From the NCBI GenBank assembly GCA_016716005.1, contig JADJXE010000001.1:3175001-3239000 (forward strand): a DNA stretch of 64,000 nt. The letters are read 5' to 3'. This stretch comes from Acidimicrobiales bacterium. Its GTDB lineage: Bacteria; Actinomycetota; Acidimicrobiia; Acidimicrobiales; JADJXE01. The position numbers and the translations under genes were made by a program. The notes below the pieces were generated by a model. The model was given only the letters and a program-made list of their open reading frames with translations, was not told the DNA's origin and made no database searches. Below, piece after piece: positions 25,216 through 34,655 of this stretch; position 1 is the stretch's first letter, and each line of letters opens with the position of its first letter.

Positions 25216-26163
25216 GTGCGCATCGTCGTCGCCCTCGGCGGCAACGCCCTGCTGCGGCGGGGCGAGGCCATGACGGCCGACAACCAGCGGCACAACGTCC
25301 GGGTGGCCTGCGAGGCGCTGGCCCCCCTGGCCCGGGCGCACCAGCTGGTGGTGAGCCACGGCAACGGCCCCCAGGTGGGGCTGCTCGCCCTGCAGGGCGC
25401 CGCGTACGGCGAGGTGGAGACGTACCCGCTCGACGTGCTCGACGCCCAGACCGAGGGGATGATCGGGTACCTCATCGAGCAGGAGCTGGGGAACCTGCTC
25501 CCCTCCGGCGCCGAGCTGGCGACCATCCTCACCATGGTCGAGGTCGACCCTGCCGACCCTGCGTTCGGCGACCCCGGCAAGCCGATCGGCCCCGTCTACA
25601 CCCGCGAGCAGGCGGATCGGCTCGTGGCCGAGCGGGGGTGGGCCGTGAAGCCCGACGGCAGCGGCTTCCGCCGGGTCGTTCCCTCGCCCCTCCCGCAGCG
25701 GATCTTCGAGCTCCGGCCGGTCCTGTGGCTGTTGGAGCGGGGCTGCGTGGTGATCTGCGCCGGCGGCGGCGGCATCCCCACCCGGCGCGAGGAGGGGTCG
25801 AGCGGTCCGGCCGGGCGCCGGCTCACCGGGGTGGAGGCGGTGATCGACAAGGACCGGGCCAGCGCCCTGCTGGCCCGCGACCTGGCCGCCGACGTGTTCG
25901 TGATGGCCACCGACGTCGACGGGGTCTACGAGGGGTGGGGTGGTCCGGGGGCACGGCGCATCCGCCGGGCCCACCCGGGCTCGCTCGACCCCTCCGCGTT
26001 CGCGGCCGGTTCGATGGGCCCCAAGGTCGAGGCCGCCGTCGACTTCGCGTCCCGCACCGGCGGCCTGGCGGGGATCGGGTCGCTGGCCGACGTGGCCGCC
26101 ATCGTGCGAGGCGAGGCCGGCACCGTGGTGACGACCGCGGCCATCGGCATCGAGTGGGCCTGA
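25216..26163 (+). CDS. arcC: Carbamate kinase
   Basis: A 315-residue amino-acid-kinase-fold enzyme that makes ATP from carbamoyl phosphate. Visible motifs: VVALGGNALLRRG at the N-terminus, VVSHGNGPQVG (~residue 45), VICAGGGGIPT (~residue 178), EAVIDKDRASALLA and FVMATDVDGVY. The GTG start lies nine bases after aguA, so the two probably form an operon. Confidence 0.94.
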   Translation: MRIVVALGGNALLRRGEAMTADNQRHNVRVACEALAPLARAHQLVVSHGNGPQVGLLALQGAAYGEVETYPLDVLDAQTEGMIGYLIEQELGNLLPSGAELATILTMVEVDPADPAFGDPGKPIGPVYTREQADRLVAERGWAVKPDGSGFRRVVPSPLPQRIFELRPVLWLLERGCVVICAGGGGIPTRREEGSSGPAGRRLTGVEAVIDKDRASALLARDLAADVFVMATDVDGVYEGWGGPGARRIRRAHPGSLDPSAFAAGSMGPKVEAAVDFASRTGGLAGIGSLADVAAIVRGEAGTVVTTAAIGIEWA

Positions 26164-26179
26164 CCCTGCCGATCCGGTC

Positions 26180-27853
26180 CTACGGGGTGGGTGTCGCGTC
26201 GCCGATGGCGTCCAGGCGCTCGGCCCGGTAGACGATCCAGGTGGGGCCGCCGTCGACTCGCAGGGTGAACACCGGGTCCCCGTCCTGGCCGTCCTCGGCG
26301 GGCACGACCTCCACGATCTGGGCCGAGAGCCCCTCGGGCCGGCCGGCGAGGGCGCCGTCGACGATCAGCACGTTGCCGTTCGACAGCCGGTCGGCGTCGC
26401 CCACGAACCCGGCGAAGGCGGGCTGGCCGTCCACCACCGAGCGGTGCTCCCACAGCTGCTCGACCCACCAGCCGGCGGGGTCGGTCGCCTCGTCGTGCAC
26501 CCGCAGCAGCACCGCCCGGCTCTGCGAGGGCTCCGGCCCTCCGGCCTGGGTGGTGCCCGGTCGGAGGTTGCCGTTGTCGTACAGCAGGATCGTGCCGTCG
26601 GGCTGCACCTCGGGCGCGTGCTGGTGGCGGGGCCACGTGGCGCCCTCCCCGAGCCTCAGGGTGCCGTTCGGCCCGAGCCGCCAGATCAGCTCGCCGTCGT
26701 CGGGCCCGCCTCGCCGGATCGCCAGGATCGAGTCGAGGTGACGCACCGAGACCAGCAGGGCGTCGCGGGTCTCGTCGAGCACCACCGCGTTGGCGTGGGT
26801 CCAGTCCCGAGGGCCCTCGCCTCCGCGGCCGTACATCCAGTTCGGGAACACGTTGGCGAAGGGGAGGCCGCACACCCCGGCCGGTGAGGGGTCGGTCACG
26901 GGGTCGAAGTAGTCGAACAGGCTCCACCGCCGCACCACGTCGCCGCTGTCGGGGTCGAACTCCACCACCTGGTCGCCGATCAGGTCGTAGGAGCCGTCGA
27001 AGGTGGCGGGATCCTCGCCGCAGCGGGGCCCCTCGAAGCCCGGCACCGTGCGCAGCTCGGTGGAGAGGATGGCGTGGTCCCCGTCGGGGAGCACCGTGTG
27101 CTCGTGGTGCATGGAGTCGACGTCGACCACCACGGCCTGGTCGCCCACGATGGGACGGCCGAAGGCGTCCTCCTCCAGGGGGCCGCCGGCGGCGACGAGC
27201 CGGCCGGTCCACTCCCGCACCACCTGCCCGCTCCAGTCGATCTCCCGTGCCGCGGTGTCGTTGTACTCGTACAGCAGGTTGCCGTTCTCGAGCTGGCGGA
27301 CGTCGCCGATCGGGTGGGGTGCCCGGTGGAACCAGACCACCTCGCCGGTGGCGTCCACCGCCACCAGCGTGCCCTCGTCGCGGGGCTCCTCGCCGGGTGG
27401 GCCCACGTCGATCAGGTTGAACAGGGTCACGCCGGGGGCCATGCGGGTGGGGTCCGAGGTCACGGTGAAGGGCGGGAGCCCCTCGGGGAGGGGTGGGGTG
27501 CGCACGAGGAGAGGCTCCTCGTCGTCCCGGGGCTCGTCGCCGGCGGCGCCGACCTCCACCTCGTACTCGGTGTCGGGGTGCAGCCCGACGAGCACCAGGC
27601 GGTGGTCGGTGGCCGGCTCGGTCGACCCGGCCCGGACCTCGTGGCCGCCGCCGCGGGCGACCACCTCGATCCCGACGTCGGTGTCGGAGCCGGCCCGGAC
27701 CTCTGCCGCCAGCGTGTCGTCGCCGACGACCACCGACACGTCCCGGAGGCCCTCGCTGCCCTCTGCGGGGGAGGTGCAGGAGGCGAGCAGGGCGACCGCG
27801 GCCAGGGCGGCCGCCGAGGCGAGCGTCGACGTCAGGGCCCGGGTCCGAGTCAC
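26180..27853 (-). CDS. Arylsulfotransferase-family (ASST-like) lipoprotein
   Basis: A 557-residue exported protein. The signal peptide ends in the lipobox LLASC (~residue 26). A short N-terminal beta domain (~35-120) precedes a six-bladed propeller typical of aryl-sulfate sulfotransferases. Candidate catalytic and loop residues are seen in MHHEHTVLPDGDHAI, DWTHANAVVLDE, VSVRHLDSILAI and HQHAPEVQPDGTILLYDNG. Bacterial ASST enzymes transfer sulfate between phenols outside the cytoplasm. Many actinobacterial relatives are uncharacterised, so activity is not certain. Confidence 0.82.
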   Translation of the reverse strand: MTRTRALTSTLASAAALAAVALLASCTSPAEGSEGLRDVSVVVGDDTLAAEVRAGSDTDVGIEVVARGGGHEVRAGSTEPATDHRLVLVGLHPDTEYEVEVGAAGDEPRDDEEPLLVRTPPLPEGLPPFTVTSDPTRMAPGVTLFNLIDVGPPGEEPRDEGTLVAVDATGEVVWFHRAPHPIGDVRQLENGNLLYEYNDTAAREIDWSGQVVREWTGRLVAAGGPLEEDAFGRPIVGDQAVVVDVDSMHHEHTVLPDGDHAILSTELRTVPGFEGPRCGEDPATFDGSYDLIGDQVVEFDPDSGDVVRRWSLFDYFDPVTDPSPAGVCGLPFANVFPNWMYGRGGEGPRDWTHANAVVLDETRDALLVSVRHLDSILAIRRGGPDDGELIWRLGPNGTLRLGEGATWPRHQHAPEVQPDGTILLYDNGNLRPGTTQAGGPEPSQSRAVLLRVHDEATDPAGWWVEQLWEHRSVVDGQPAFAGFVGDADRLSNGNVLIVDGALAGRPEGLSAQIVEVVPAEDGQDGDPVFTLRVDGGPTWIVYRAERLDAIGDATPTP

Positions 27854-27902
27854 CCCGACGTTCTAGCGGCCGGCGCGGGCCTTCGCGCCGTCGGAGGCGC
27901 CA

Positions 27903-28364
27903 TCAGTCGATGCGGTAGGGGATCACCACCTCGGTGCGCGGCACCTCGCCGGCGGTGGGGTCGTTGAGGTAGTGCTCCCAGCCCATCTCCGTGGGCGTCC
28001 CGCCGTGGGCCTCGATCCAGGCCGTCACGGCCTCGTAGGCCGCGCCGACGGCGTCGTAGGGCCCCTCGTGCAGGGTGACGGCGGCCGGGCCGGCGGGGAG
28101 GGCCGAGGCCTCGACCCGCCCCTCCGGCTCCACCCGCCCGGTCACGGCCACGCCGGCCTCGACGTCGAAGCGGCCGTCACCGGCGAGGGTGTAGCGGGCG
28201 AAGGGCGGCCCGGCCGGAGCGATCCCCGACCGGCCGAGCAGGCCGAACACCTCGCCGAAGGCGCCGCCGACGAAGGGGCCGATCTCCTCGACGCCCACGT
28301 CACGGGCGCGCACCACCGCCGTCGGCTGCTCGGCCAGCTCGCGCCCTTCGACCTCGTAGCGCAT
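27903..28364 (-). CDS. GyrI-like small-molecule-binding protein
   Basis: A 153-residue single-domain protein of the GyrI/BmrR effector-binding fold. The N-terminus reads YEVEGRELAEQPTAVVRARD, the central part has GPPFARYTLAG, and the C-terminus has GTPTEMGWEHYLNDP with EVVIPY as the last strand. No DNA-binding domain is attached, so it may sequester or hydrolyse a ligand rather than regulate. The ATG at 28364 has a clear GGGAGGTG ribosome binding site. Confidence 0.8.
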   Translation of the reverse strand: MRYEVEGRELAEQPTAVVRARDVGVEEIGPFVGGAFGEVFGLLGRSGIAPAGPPFARYTLAGDGRFDVEAGVAVTGRVEPEGRVEASALPAGPAAVTLHEGPYDAVGAAYEAVTAWIEAHGGTPTEMGWEHYLNDPTAGEVPRTEVVIPYRID

Positions 28365-28423
28365 GGGACACCTCCCGGGTCGGGCCCATCGTCGCGCCGC
28401 CGGGGCGTGCTTGACTCCGCCCG

Positions 28424-29455
28424 ATGGCCACCCACGAGCGAGAGCGCACGGAGCCGGGCGACCTCTGCCGGCCCGATGGGCGCACCCTCGACCCGGCGGC
28501 GCTCGGATGGGCGCGTCGCCCGCTCCTCCGGGCGAACCTGCGGGGAGGGTGGGGTCGCACCAAGCGCTGGGACTACTGGGCGATCCTGGCCGGCGACCTG
28601 GCCGTCGCGGTGACGTACGCCGACGTCGACTACCTCGGGATCGCCGCGGTCTGGTGGGCCCACCTGCCGAGCGGGCGGACGGGCGGGCGGGAGCTGACGG
28701 TGCCGTTCGCACGCGGGCTCCACCTGCCCGAGGTGCCGGGCCACGAGCCGCTGCGCTGGGAGGGGCGGGGGCTGCACCTCGAGCTCACCGACGACGGGGA
28801 CGGGACCCGCCTGGTGGGGGCCTGGCGGGAGCGGGACGGCCGTGCCGGCCTGCTGGACGCCACGGTCGCCCTGCCGGTCGGCCACGAGTCGCTCGACGTG
28901 GTGATCCCGTGGAGCGAGCGGCGGTTCCAGTACACGTCCAAGCACCAGGCCCGACCGGCGCGGGGCGAGCTGGTCGTCGGCGACCAGCGCACCCGGTTCG
29001 GCGGCGAGCACGGCGAGGCCTGGGGCGTGCTCGACGTGGGCCGGGGCCGGTGGCCGTACCGCACCTGCTGGAACTGGGGCGGCGGCGCCGGCCGGGCGAC
29101 CGGCGGTGCGGTGGTCGGGCTCCAGCTCGGGGGGAGGTGGACGGAGGGCACCGGCTCCACCGAGAACGGGATCCTCGTCGACGGCCGGCTCACCAAGGTG
29201 GGCGAGGAGCTGGAGTGGGCGTACGAGTGGGACGCCCCGCTGCGTCCCTGGCGGGTGCGGGCGCCCGGTGGCGGCATCGACCTCACCCTGGCGCCGATCC
29301 ACGACCGGCACTCGCGAACGAACGTGCTCCTGCTCGCCACCGAGGTCCACCAGGTGTTCGGGCGATGGACCGGTACCGTCGTCACCGACGAGGGCGACGA
29401 GCTCCGCCTCGCCGGCATCCAGGGCTTCGCCGAGGAGTCGCGCTCCCGCTGGTGA
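28424..29455 (+). CDS. DUF2804 family protein
   Basis: A 343-residue protein of the DUF2804 family, which is predicted to be a beta-rich protein related to lipocalin-like AttH proteins. Recognisable stretches: GRTKRWDYWAILAGDLAVAV, IPWSERRFQYTSKHQARP, RTCWNWGGGAG and GTGSTENGILVDGRL. The biochemical role is unknown. It is divergent from the GyrI-like gene and convergent with the alpha/beta hydrolase gene. Confidence 0.82.
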   Translation: MATHERERTEPGDLCRPDGRTLDPAALGWARRPLLRANLRGGWGRTKRWDYWAILAGDLAVAVTYADVDYLGIAAVWWAHLPSGRTGGRELTVPFARGLHLPEVPGHEPLRWEGRGLHLELTDDGDGTRLVGAWRERDGRAGLLDATVALPVGHESLDVVIPWSERRFQYTSKHQARPARGELVVGDQRTRFGGEHGEAWGVLDVGRGRWPYRTCWNWGGGAGRATGGAVVGLQLGGRWTEGTGSTENGILVDGRLTKVGEELEWAYEWDAPLRPWRVRAPGGGIDLTLAPIHDRHSRTNVLLLATEVHQVFGRWTGTVVTDEGDELRLAGIQGFAEESRSRW

Positions 29456-29470
29456 GCGGTGTGTGCCGCG

Positions 29471-30376
29471 TCAGGCCGGCTGCTCGTGCACGAGCAGGAG
29501 CTCGCGGTAGTACTCGGGGCCGTGCCCGCCGGCCTCGGTGGTCGCCATGAAGTCCGACAGCACCTCGACGAAGCGCTCGGGCTGCTCGGCGTGGGGGAAG
29601 TGGGCCGAGCCCTCGAAGACCTCGAGGCGGCTGCCGGGGATCGCCTCGTGGGCCGCGTAGGCGTGGGCGACGGGGATGATGTCGTCCTTGTCGCCCCACA
29701 CGATCAGGGTGGGCATCCAGGCGGCCAGGTACAGCCGGTCCATGGCGCTCACCACCTGCCCGCCGGGGTCGATGACGGAGCGGATCGTGCGCAGGAATGC
29801 CTTGCGGTTCGGGGAGTCGGCGAGCGAGGCGTAGGCCCGCCACATCTCGTCGACGCGGGCCGACCGGACCCCCCGGCGGTGCAGGACCTGGCCGACGTCG
29901 TTCCCCCGGTCGCGCAGGAAGGGGGGGAAGAAGAGGGGCATCAGGTACTCGAAGCCGGGCAGGGCGAACATCCGCAGCAGCCAGCTCACCTGGCGGCCCA
30001 GGCCGCCGCTGCCGACCAGCACGAGGCGCTCGCAGCACTCGGGGTGCTGGTAGGCGAGCTGCATGGCGACGCCGCCCCCGAAGGAGTGGCCGACCACCGT
30101 CACCCGGGCGATGCCGAGCACGCCCAGGAGGTCGCGCATGCCGCTGGCGTAGGCGCCCAGGGAGTAGTCGCCCATGGGTTTGGCCGACTCGCCGTGGCCG
30201 ATGAGGTCCGGGGCGAGCACGGTGTGGTCGCGGGCGAGCGCGGGCATCACCTCTCGCCAGGTGCGGGAGCTGCCCGCGATGCCGTGGAGCAGCAGGATCA
30301 CGGGCCCCTGCCCACCGGTCCGGTAGCCGACGTCGTGGCCGTGGATCGCCACGTGCTGCAGCTCGAAGCTCGCCAT
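29471..30376 (-). CDS. Alpha/beta hydrolase
   Basis: A 301-residue alpha/beta-hydrolase-fold enzyme. The oxyanion-hole motif is LLLHGIAGSSRTW (~residue 29). The nucleophile elbow is VVGHSFGGG (~residue 97), the acid lies in WGDKDDIIP and the His in GSAHFPHAEQPERF. The ATG at 30376 was chosen. The substrate is unknown, though epoxides and C-C bonded ring-cleavage products are common ones in this group. Confidence 0.87.
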   Translation of the reverse strand: MASFELQHVAIHGHDVGYRTGGQGPVILLLHGIAGSSRTWREVMPALARDHTVLAPDLIGHGESAKPMGDYSLGAYASGMRDLLGVLGIARVTVVGHSFGGGVAMQLAYQHPECCERLVLVGSGGLGRQVSWLLRMFALPGFEYLMPLFFPPFLRDRGNDVGQVLHRRGVRSARVDEMWRAYASLADSPNRKAFLRTIRSVIDPGGQVVSAMDRLYLAAWMPTLIVWGDKDDIIPVAHAYAAHEAIPGSRLEVFEGSAHFPHAEQPERFVEVLSDFMATTEAGGHGPEYYRELLLVHEQPA

Positions 30377-30433
30377 GACCAACTGTGGCGCCGCGAGGGC
30401 CGCCGTTGTCGAGAGGCGGAAGTCCTCTCGCAC

Positions 30434-30486
30434 CCGTTCTCTGGCGGTTTCGCCACCTCCAGGGTGGTCGGCTCGGCGGAGAACGG
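30434..30486 (+). repeat. 53-bp hairpin repeat, copy A
   Basis: CCGTTCTC (30434-30441) is the exact complement of GAGAACGG (30479-30486), and an inner CCACC/GGTGG stem (30453-30467) nests inside. A related 53-bp sequence, ~72% identical overall and ~83% over its left 35 bases, lies inverted at 50673-50725. Both sit between divergent genes. Confidence 0.65.
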
Positions 30487-30555
30487 CCACCGGCCCGGGG
30501 GGCCTTGCCGCCCCGGGATCGGGGGCGCAAGGTGGAGGGGGAGGCGACACAGACG

Positions 30556-30807
30556 ATGACCGACACGATGTCCGAGCGGGACGGGTCCCCGACCGTCGAG
30601 GTGCGCGTGTTCCGCCGGGGAGACCTGGTCCACCGCGAGCTGTGCGAGACCGAGGAGGAGGCCGCGCTGGTCGTCGACGAGTGGTCCGAGCTCGACGGGG
30701 TCACCTGCGAGGTCGACGACCTGTCCGAGCGCCACCGGGGCGGCGACATCCTCGAGCCGCTGCCGCCGGAGCCATTGGGCGAGGAGTATCCGCCGACCGC
30801 CGGTTGA
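30556..30807 (+). CDS. Small acidic hypothetical protein
   Basis: An 83-residue acidic protein, not recognised. It has an N-terminal beta-like stretch (TVEVRVFRRGDLVHREL), a helix (ETEEEAALVVDEWSELDG) and a Pro-rich end. A GGAGGGGGAGG ribosome binding site lies ~12 bases before the ATG, and an ATG at 30568 would shorten it by four residues. It is followed after ~30 bases by the acyltransferase gene and may be cotranscribed with it. Confidence 0.65.
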   Translation: MTDTMSERDGSPTVEVRVFRRGDLVHRELCETEEEAALVVDEWSELDGVTCEVDDLSERHRGGDILEPLPPEPLGEEYPPTAG

Positions 30808-30837
30808 CAGGGCCCGCCGGCGACGAGGAGGTGCGGC

Positions 30838-32238
30838 GTGGACGGCCCTGACCGGCCCTCGTTGGCGCGCCTGGTCGAGGCCACACCCGTCAGCCGCGAC
30901 CGCCTGGTCGACTTCCTCCGTGCCGCCAGCATCGTCGTGGTGGTGCTGGGCCACTGGCTGATCGCCACGGTCGTCCGCCAGGGCCAGGACGGGGACCTGG
31001 TCGGCGAGAACGCGCTGGTGGCCATGCGATGGCTGCAGCCGGCGACGTGGGGGTTCCAGGTGATGCCGGTCTTCTTCGTGGTCGGTGGGTTCTCCAACGC
31101 CCGCTCGCTCGCCGGTGCGCGCACCACGGTCCGCTCCTACCTGGTGCGCAGGATCGATCGACTGCTGCGACCGACGCTGCTCTTCGTCGCGGTGTGGCTC
31201 GGGCTGGCCGCGATCCTGGGCGCCACGGCGATCCCGGACCGCACCGTGGCCGAGGCGGCCAAGGTCGCGGCGCAGCCCCTGTGGTTCCTGGCCGTGTACC
31301 TCGTCGTGGTGGCGCTGGCCCCGGGCCAGCTGGCGGTGCACCGTCGCCACCCCTGGCTGGCCCTGGTCGCCCTCCCGGCCGTCGTGGTCGGTCTCGACGT
31401 CTGCCGGTTCTCGGACACCGCAGCGTGGCTCGCCCTCGCCAACTACGTGGCCGTCTTCCTGTTCGCCCAGGAGCTGGGGTTCCACGACGCCGACGGCATG
31501 GCCGACCGGGTGAGCGGTCGGCGTGCCGCCGCCGGTGCCGTGGCGTCCGGCGGCGTCCTGCTGGTGCTGACGGCGCTCGGCCCGTACCCGGTGAGCATGG
31601 TGGGGCTGCCGGGGGACGCGGTGTCGAACATGAGCCCGCCGACGGTGTGCGTGCTGGTCCTGACGGTGCTCCAGTGCAGCGTCCTGCTGCTGGTGCGGCC
31701 CGGCCTGCAGCGCTGGCTCCGGCGGCCGATGGTCTGGGGCGCCACGATCGCGGTGAACCTGGTGGTGCTCACGCTGTTCCTCTGGCACCTCACCGCCTTC
31801 GTCGCCGCCTCGGCGGGGCTGGTCGGCCTGGGCGTGCCCCTCGAGGAGGCCGGCACCCCCGGTTGGTGGGTCACCAAGGCGCTGTGGATCGGGTGCTCTG
31901 CCCTGGTGCTCGCGGCCCTGGTGGCCGTCGCCTCGCCGGTCGAGCGGCGCAGCGGGAGGGAGCCGGCGGCGGCGCCCCCGCCGGTGTGGCTGCTGGTGGT
32001 CGCGGTGCTGCTGGCCGTTCGGGGGCTGGCCGGCCTGGCGTGGAGCGGGTTCGACGACGTGCTCACCCCGGCCGGCCGGGCCGTGTTCACCACGCGCGTC
32101 AGCCCGCTCGCCGCAGGCGTCCTGGTGGCCGTGGGCTGGCTGGTCAGCCGGCCCCTGCCCGTCAGGCGTAGAGGCGCTCGATCTCCTCGGCGTGGGCGGC
32201 GATCACCCGCGCCCGGCGCACCTTCAGCGTCGGCGTGA
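30838..32238 (+). CDS. Acyltransferase-3 family membrane protein
   Basis: A 466-residue polytopic protein with about ten hydrophobic segments. The family's N-terminal signature is visible: SRDRLVDFLRAASIVVVVLG, followed by HW (catalytic His), VMPVFFVVGGFSNARS and SYLVRRIDRLLRPTLLF. Members O-acylate surface sugars or lipids. The hydrophilic C-terminal tail (RRRGARSPRRGRRS) is read through 77 bases that also encode the end of the convergent acyl-CoA ligase. Confidence 0.86.
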   Translation: MDGPDRPSLARLVEATPVSRDRLVDFLRAASIVVVVLGHWLIATVVRQGQDGDLVGENALVAMRWLQPATWGFQVMPVFFVVGGFSNARSLAGARTTVRSYLVRRIDRLLRPTLLFVAVWLGLAAILGATAIPDRTVAEAAKVAAQPLWFLAVYLVVVALAPGQLAVHRRHPWLALVALPAVVVGLDVCRFSDTAAWLALANYVAVFLFAQELGFHDADGMADRVSGRRAAAGAVASGGVLLVLTALGPYPVSMVGLPGDAVSNMSPPTVCVLVLTVLQCSVLLLVRPGLQRWLRRPMVWGATIAVNLVVLTLFLWHLTAFVAASAGLVGLGVPLEEAGTPGWWVTKALWIGCSALVLAALVAVASPVERRSGREPAAAPPPVWLLVVAVLLAVRGLAGLAWSGFDDVLTPAGRAVFTTRVSPLAAGVLVAVGWLVSRPLPVRRRGARSPRRGRRSPAPGAPSASA

Positions 32239-33949
32239 GCTCGTCGGCCTCGAGGAGCAGGTCCCGTGGCAGCACGGTGAAGCGCTTGACCGCCTCGGCG
32301 TGGGAGACGGACGCGTTGGCGTCCTCGATGGCCCGCTGGATCTCGGCATGGAGGGCGGCGTCGTCGAGCAGGTCGGCCGTCGTGGTGCCGGGGTGCCCGT
32401 GCGCCGTGGCCCAGTCGGCCACGGCATCGGCGTCGAGGGTGACGAGGGCGGCGATGTAGGGGCGGCCCTCGCCGACCACCAGCGCCTGGCTCACCAGCGG
32501 GTGGGCCCGGATGCGGTCCTCGAGCGGCGCCGGGGCGACGTTCTTGCCGGCAGCCGTCACGATGAGGTCCTTCTTGCGGCCCGTGATGCGCAGGAAGCCG
32601 TCGCCGTCGATCTCGCCCACGTCGCCCGTGCAGAACCAGCCGTCGTCGGTGAACACCTCGGCGGTGGCGTCGGCGTTGTTCCAGTAGCCGGGGAACACCT
32701 GTGGTCCCTTGGCCAGCACCTCGCCGTCGTCGGCGATCCGGATCGTGGTCCCCGCGACGGGGCGCCCGACGGTTCCGGGCTTCCAGGCCCGGGCCGTGTT
32801 CACGGTGAGCGTGGGGCTGGTCTCGGTGAGGCCGTAGCCCTCGAGCACCTTCACGCCCACGCCGTTGTAGAAGTGCGTGAGCCGCTCGCCCAAGGGCCCA
32901 CCGCCGGAGAAGGCGAAGCGCATGCCGCCGCCGAAGGCGTCGCGGATCCGCCGGTAGACGAGCCGGTCGAAGACGCCGTGCGCCAGCTGGGTCGGGGGGC
33001 GCACCCGCCCCGAGGCCGCCTGGGACGACCAGCGGCTGGCCACGCTGGCGGCGAGGTCGAAGATCCGCCCCTTGCCCTCGTGGTGGGCCTTGTGCTGCGC
33101 CCCGTTGAAGACCTTCTCGAACACCCGGGGCACGCCCGTGAAGAGCGTGGGCTGGGCCAGCGGCAGCTCCTCGGGGAGGTGCGCCAGGTCGGTGGCGAAC
33201 GCCGTCACGAGCCCCCGCTCGGCACCGACGAGGAAGTTGACCTTGGTGAGGGAGTGGGCGAGGGGCAGGAAGAGGATGCCGCGGTCGTCGTCGACCACCA
33301 TGTCGGCCACCGCGTCCAGCGTCTGGCGGGCGTTGCTGCGCAGGTTCCGGTGCGTGAGCAGACACCCCTTCGGCCGGCCGGTGGTGCCCGACGTGTAGAC
33401 GATCGTCGCCGGGTCGTCGATTCGGATGGCGGCGATCCGCTCGTCGATGGCTGCGTCCGGCAGGCCGGCGCCACGATCGGCCAGCAGGTCGAGCCCGCCG
33501 TCGTCCATCACGAACACCTCCCGGCAGTCGGGCGTGCCCGCGGCCACCTTCTCGTGGAGCGCCCGCATCTCCGGCGTCTCCACGACCAGGGCCACGGCGC
33601 CGGAGTCAGCCAGGATCCACTCGATCTGCTCGGCCGACGACGTCTCGTAGATCGGCACCGTGACCGCCCCTGCGGCGAGGATGCCGTAGTCGACCAGCAC
33701 CCACTCGTAGCGGGTGTGGCTCATCAGGGCCACCCGGTCCCCGGGCCGCACGCCGACGCCGAGCAGCCCGCGCGCCAGGGCGCGGGCGCGCCCCACCACC
33801 TCCGCGGTGGACACCTCGGCGAACCGGTCGCCCGACCGGTAGGCGAGCATCGGCCGTCCCGGGTTCCGGCGGGCCCGTGCCAGGACGGGCTCCAGCAGGT
33901 GCTCGTGGTCGCCGAGCTCGATCGTGCCCGCCCCCGTCACCTCTCGCAT
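32162..33949 (-). CDS. Long-chain fatty-acid-CoA ligase
   Basis: A 595-residue AMP-forming ligase of the FadD15/ACSL type. The P-loop is ATIVYTSGTTGRPKGCLLTH (~residue 185). Further motifs are EGYGLTETSPT, DGWFCTGDVGEIDGDGF and ITGRKKDLIVTAAGKNVAP. Activated acyl chains feed beta-oxidation or lipid synthesis. The ATG at 33949 is preceded by a GAGGGGG sequence. The 3' end overlaps the acyltransferase gene by 77 bases. Confidence 0.94.
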   Translation of the reverse strand: MREVTGAGTIELGDHEHLLEPVLARARRNPGRPMLAYRSGDRFAEVSTAEVVGRARALARGLLGVGVRPGDRVALMSHTRYEWVLVDYGILAAGAVTVPIYETSSAEQIEWILADSGAVALVVETPEMRALHEKVAAGTPDCREVFVMDDGGLDLLADRGAGLPDAAIDERIAAIRIDDPATIVYTSGTTGRPKGCLLTHRNLRSNARQTLDAVADMVVDDDRGILFLPLAHSLTKVNFLVGAERGLVTAFATDLAHLPEELPLAQPTLFTGVPRVFEKVFNGAQHKAHHEGKGRIFDLAASVASRWSSQAASGRVRPPTQLAHGVFDRLVYRRIRDAFGGGMRFAFSGGGPLGERLTHFYNGVGVKVLEGYGLTETSPTLTVNTARAWKPGTVGRPVAGTTIRIADDGEVLAKGPQVFPGYWNNADATAEVFTDDGWFCTGDVGEIDGDGFLRITGRKKDLIVTAAGKNVAPAPLEDRIRAHPLVSQALVVGEGRPYIAALVTLDADAVADWATAHGHPGTTTADLLDDAALHAEIQRAIEDANASVSHAEAVKRFTVLPRDLLLEADELTPTLKVRRARVIAAHAEEIERLYA

Positions 33950-34037
33950 GGCCGCACCCCCCTCGTCGCGTGCTGTCTGCCCTCATCGTGCGCCCGCGAC
34001 GGGCCAGGGGGAAGGGGCGTTCCGGAGGTGCGGATCG

Positions 34038-34655
34038 TCAGGCGGGAGAGGTGGCCACGCCCAGGGTCATCCAGCTCCACGGCTTGGGGCCCGAGGCGTA
34101 CCGCTCCTGCACCGAGACGAGCTCGAAGCCGGCCTGCTCGACCAGCGCCGCCGGCGCTCGGGTGAGGTGGCAGCCGTCGGCCAGGCGCTTCTGCAGCGGC
34201 TCGATGCGCCGCTGCCACGCGGCCACGCCGGGCTCCGGGGAGAGGCCGTGCTCGAGGAAGTGGAGCGTGCCACCGGGGCGCAGCACTCGGCGGACCTCGG
34301 CGAGGGCCCGCTGCACGTCGGGGATCGTGCACAGCGTGAAGGTGGACAGGGCGGCGTCGCACGAGTGGTCGTCGAGAGGGATCGACTGGCCGTCGAGCCC
34401 CACGTGCTCGACAGGGATCGGCGAGGCCGCCACGCGCTCGGCGGCCAGCTTGCGGGCCGTGAGCGCCGGCTCCACCGCGTAGACCAGCTCGACCTCGTCC
34501 GGGTAGACGGGGACGTTCAGCCCGGAGCCGAAGCCGATCTCGACCACGCGGCCCCGTAGCCCGGCGAGCGCCTCGGCCCGGAAGCGGCGCAGCTCGGGCG
34601 TGCCGCAGGCGAGCTCGACGAGCCGCGGCAGGACGTGATGGCGATACAGACCCAC
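34038..34655 (-). CDS. Class I SAM-dependent methyltransferase
   Basis: A ~205-residue type-11 methyltransferase. Motif I is GRVVEIGFGSGLNVPVYP (~residue 35), followed by AVEPALTARKLA and the later FTLCTIPDVQRALAEVRRVL and GGTLHFLEHGLSPEPG. The substrate is unknown. The start is uncertain: the GTG at 34655 (VGLYRHHVLPRLV) fits homology, and further GTG codons lie upstream in frame. Confidence 0.83.
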   Translation of the reverse strand: MGLYRHHVLPRLVELACGTPELRRFRAEALAGLRGRVVEIGFGSGLNVPVYPDEVELVYAVEPALTARKLAAERVAASPIPVEHVGLDGQSIPLDDHSCDAALSTFTLCTIPDVQRALAEVRRVLRPGGTLHFLEHGLSPEPGVAAWQRRIEPLQKRLADGCHLTRAPAALVEQAGFELVSVQERYASGPKPWSWMTLGVATSPA

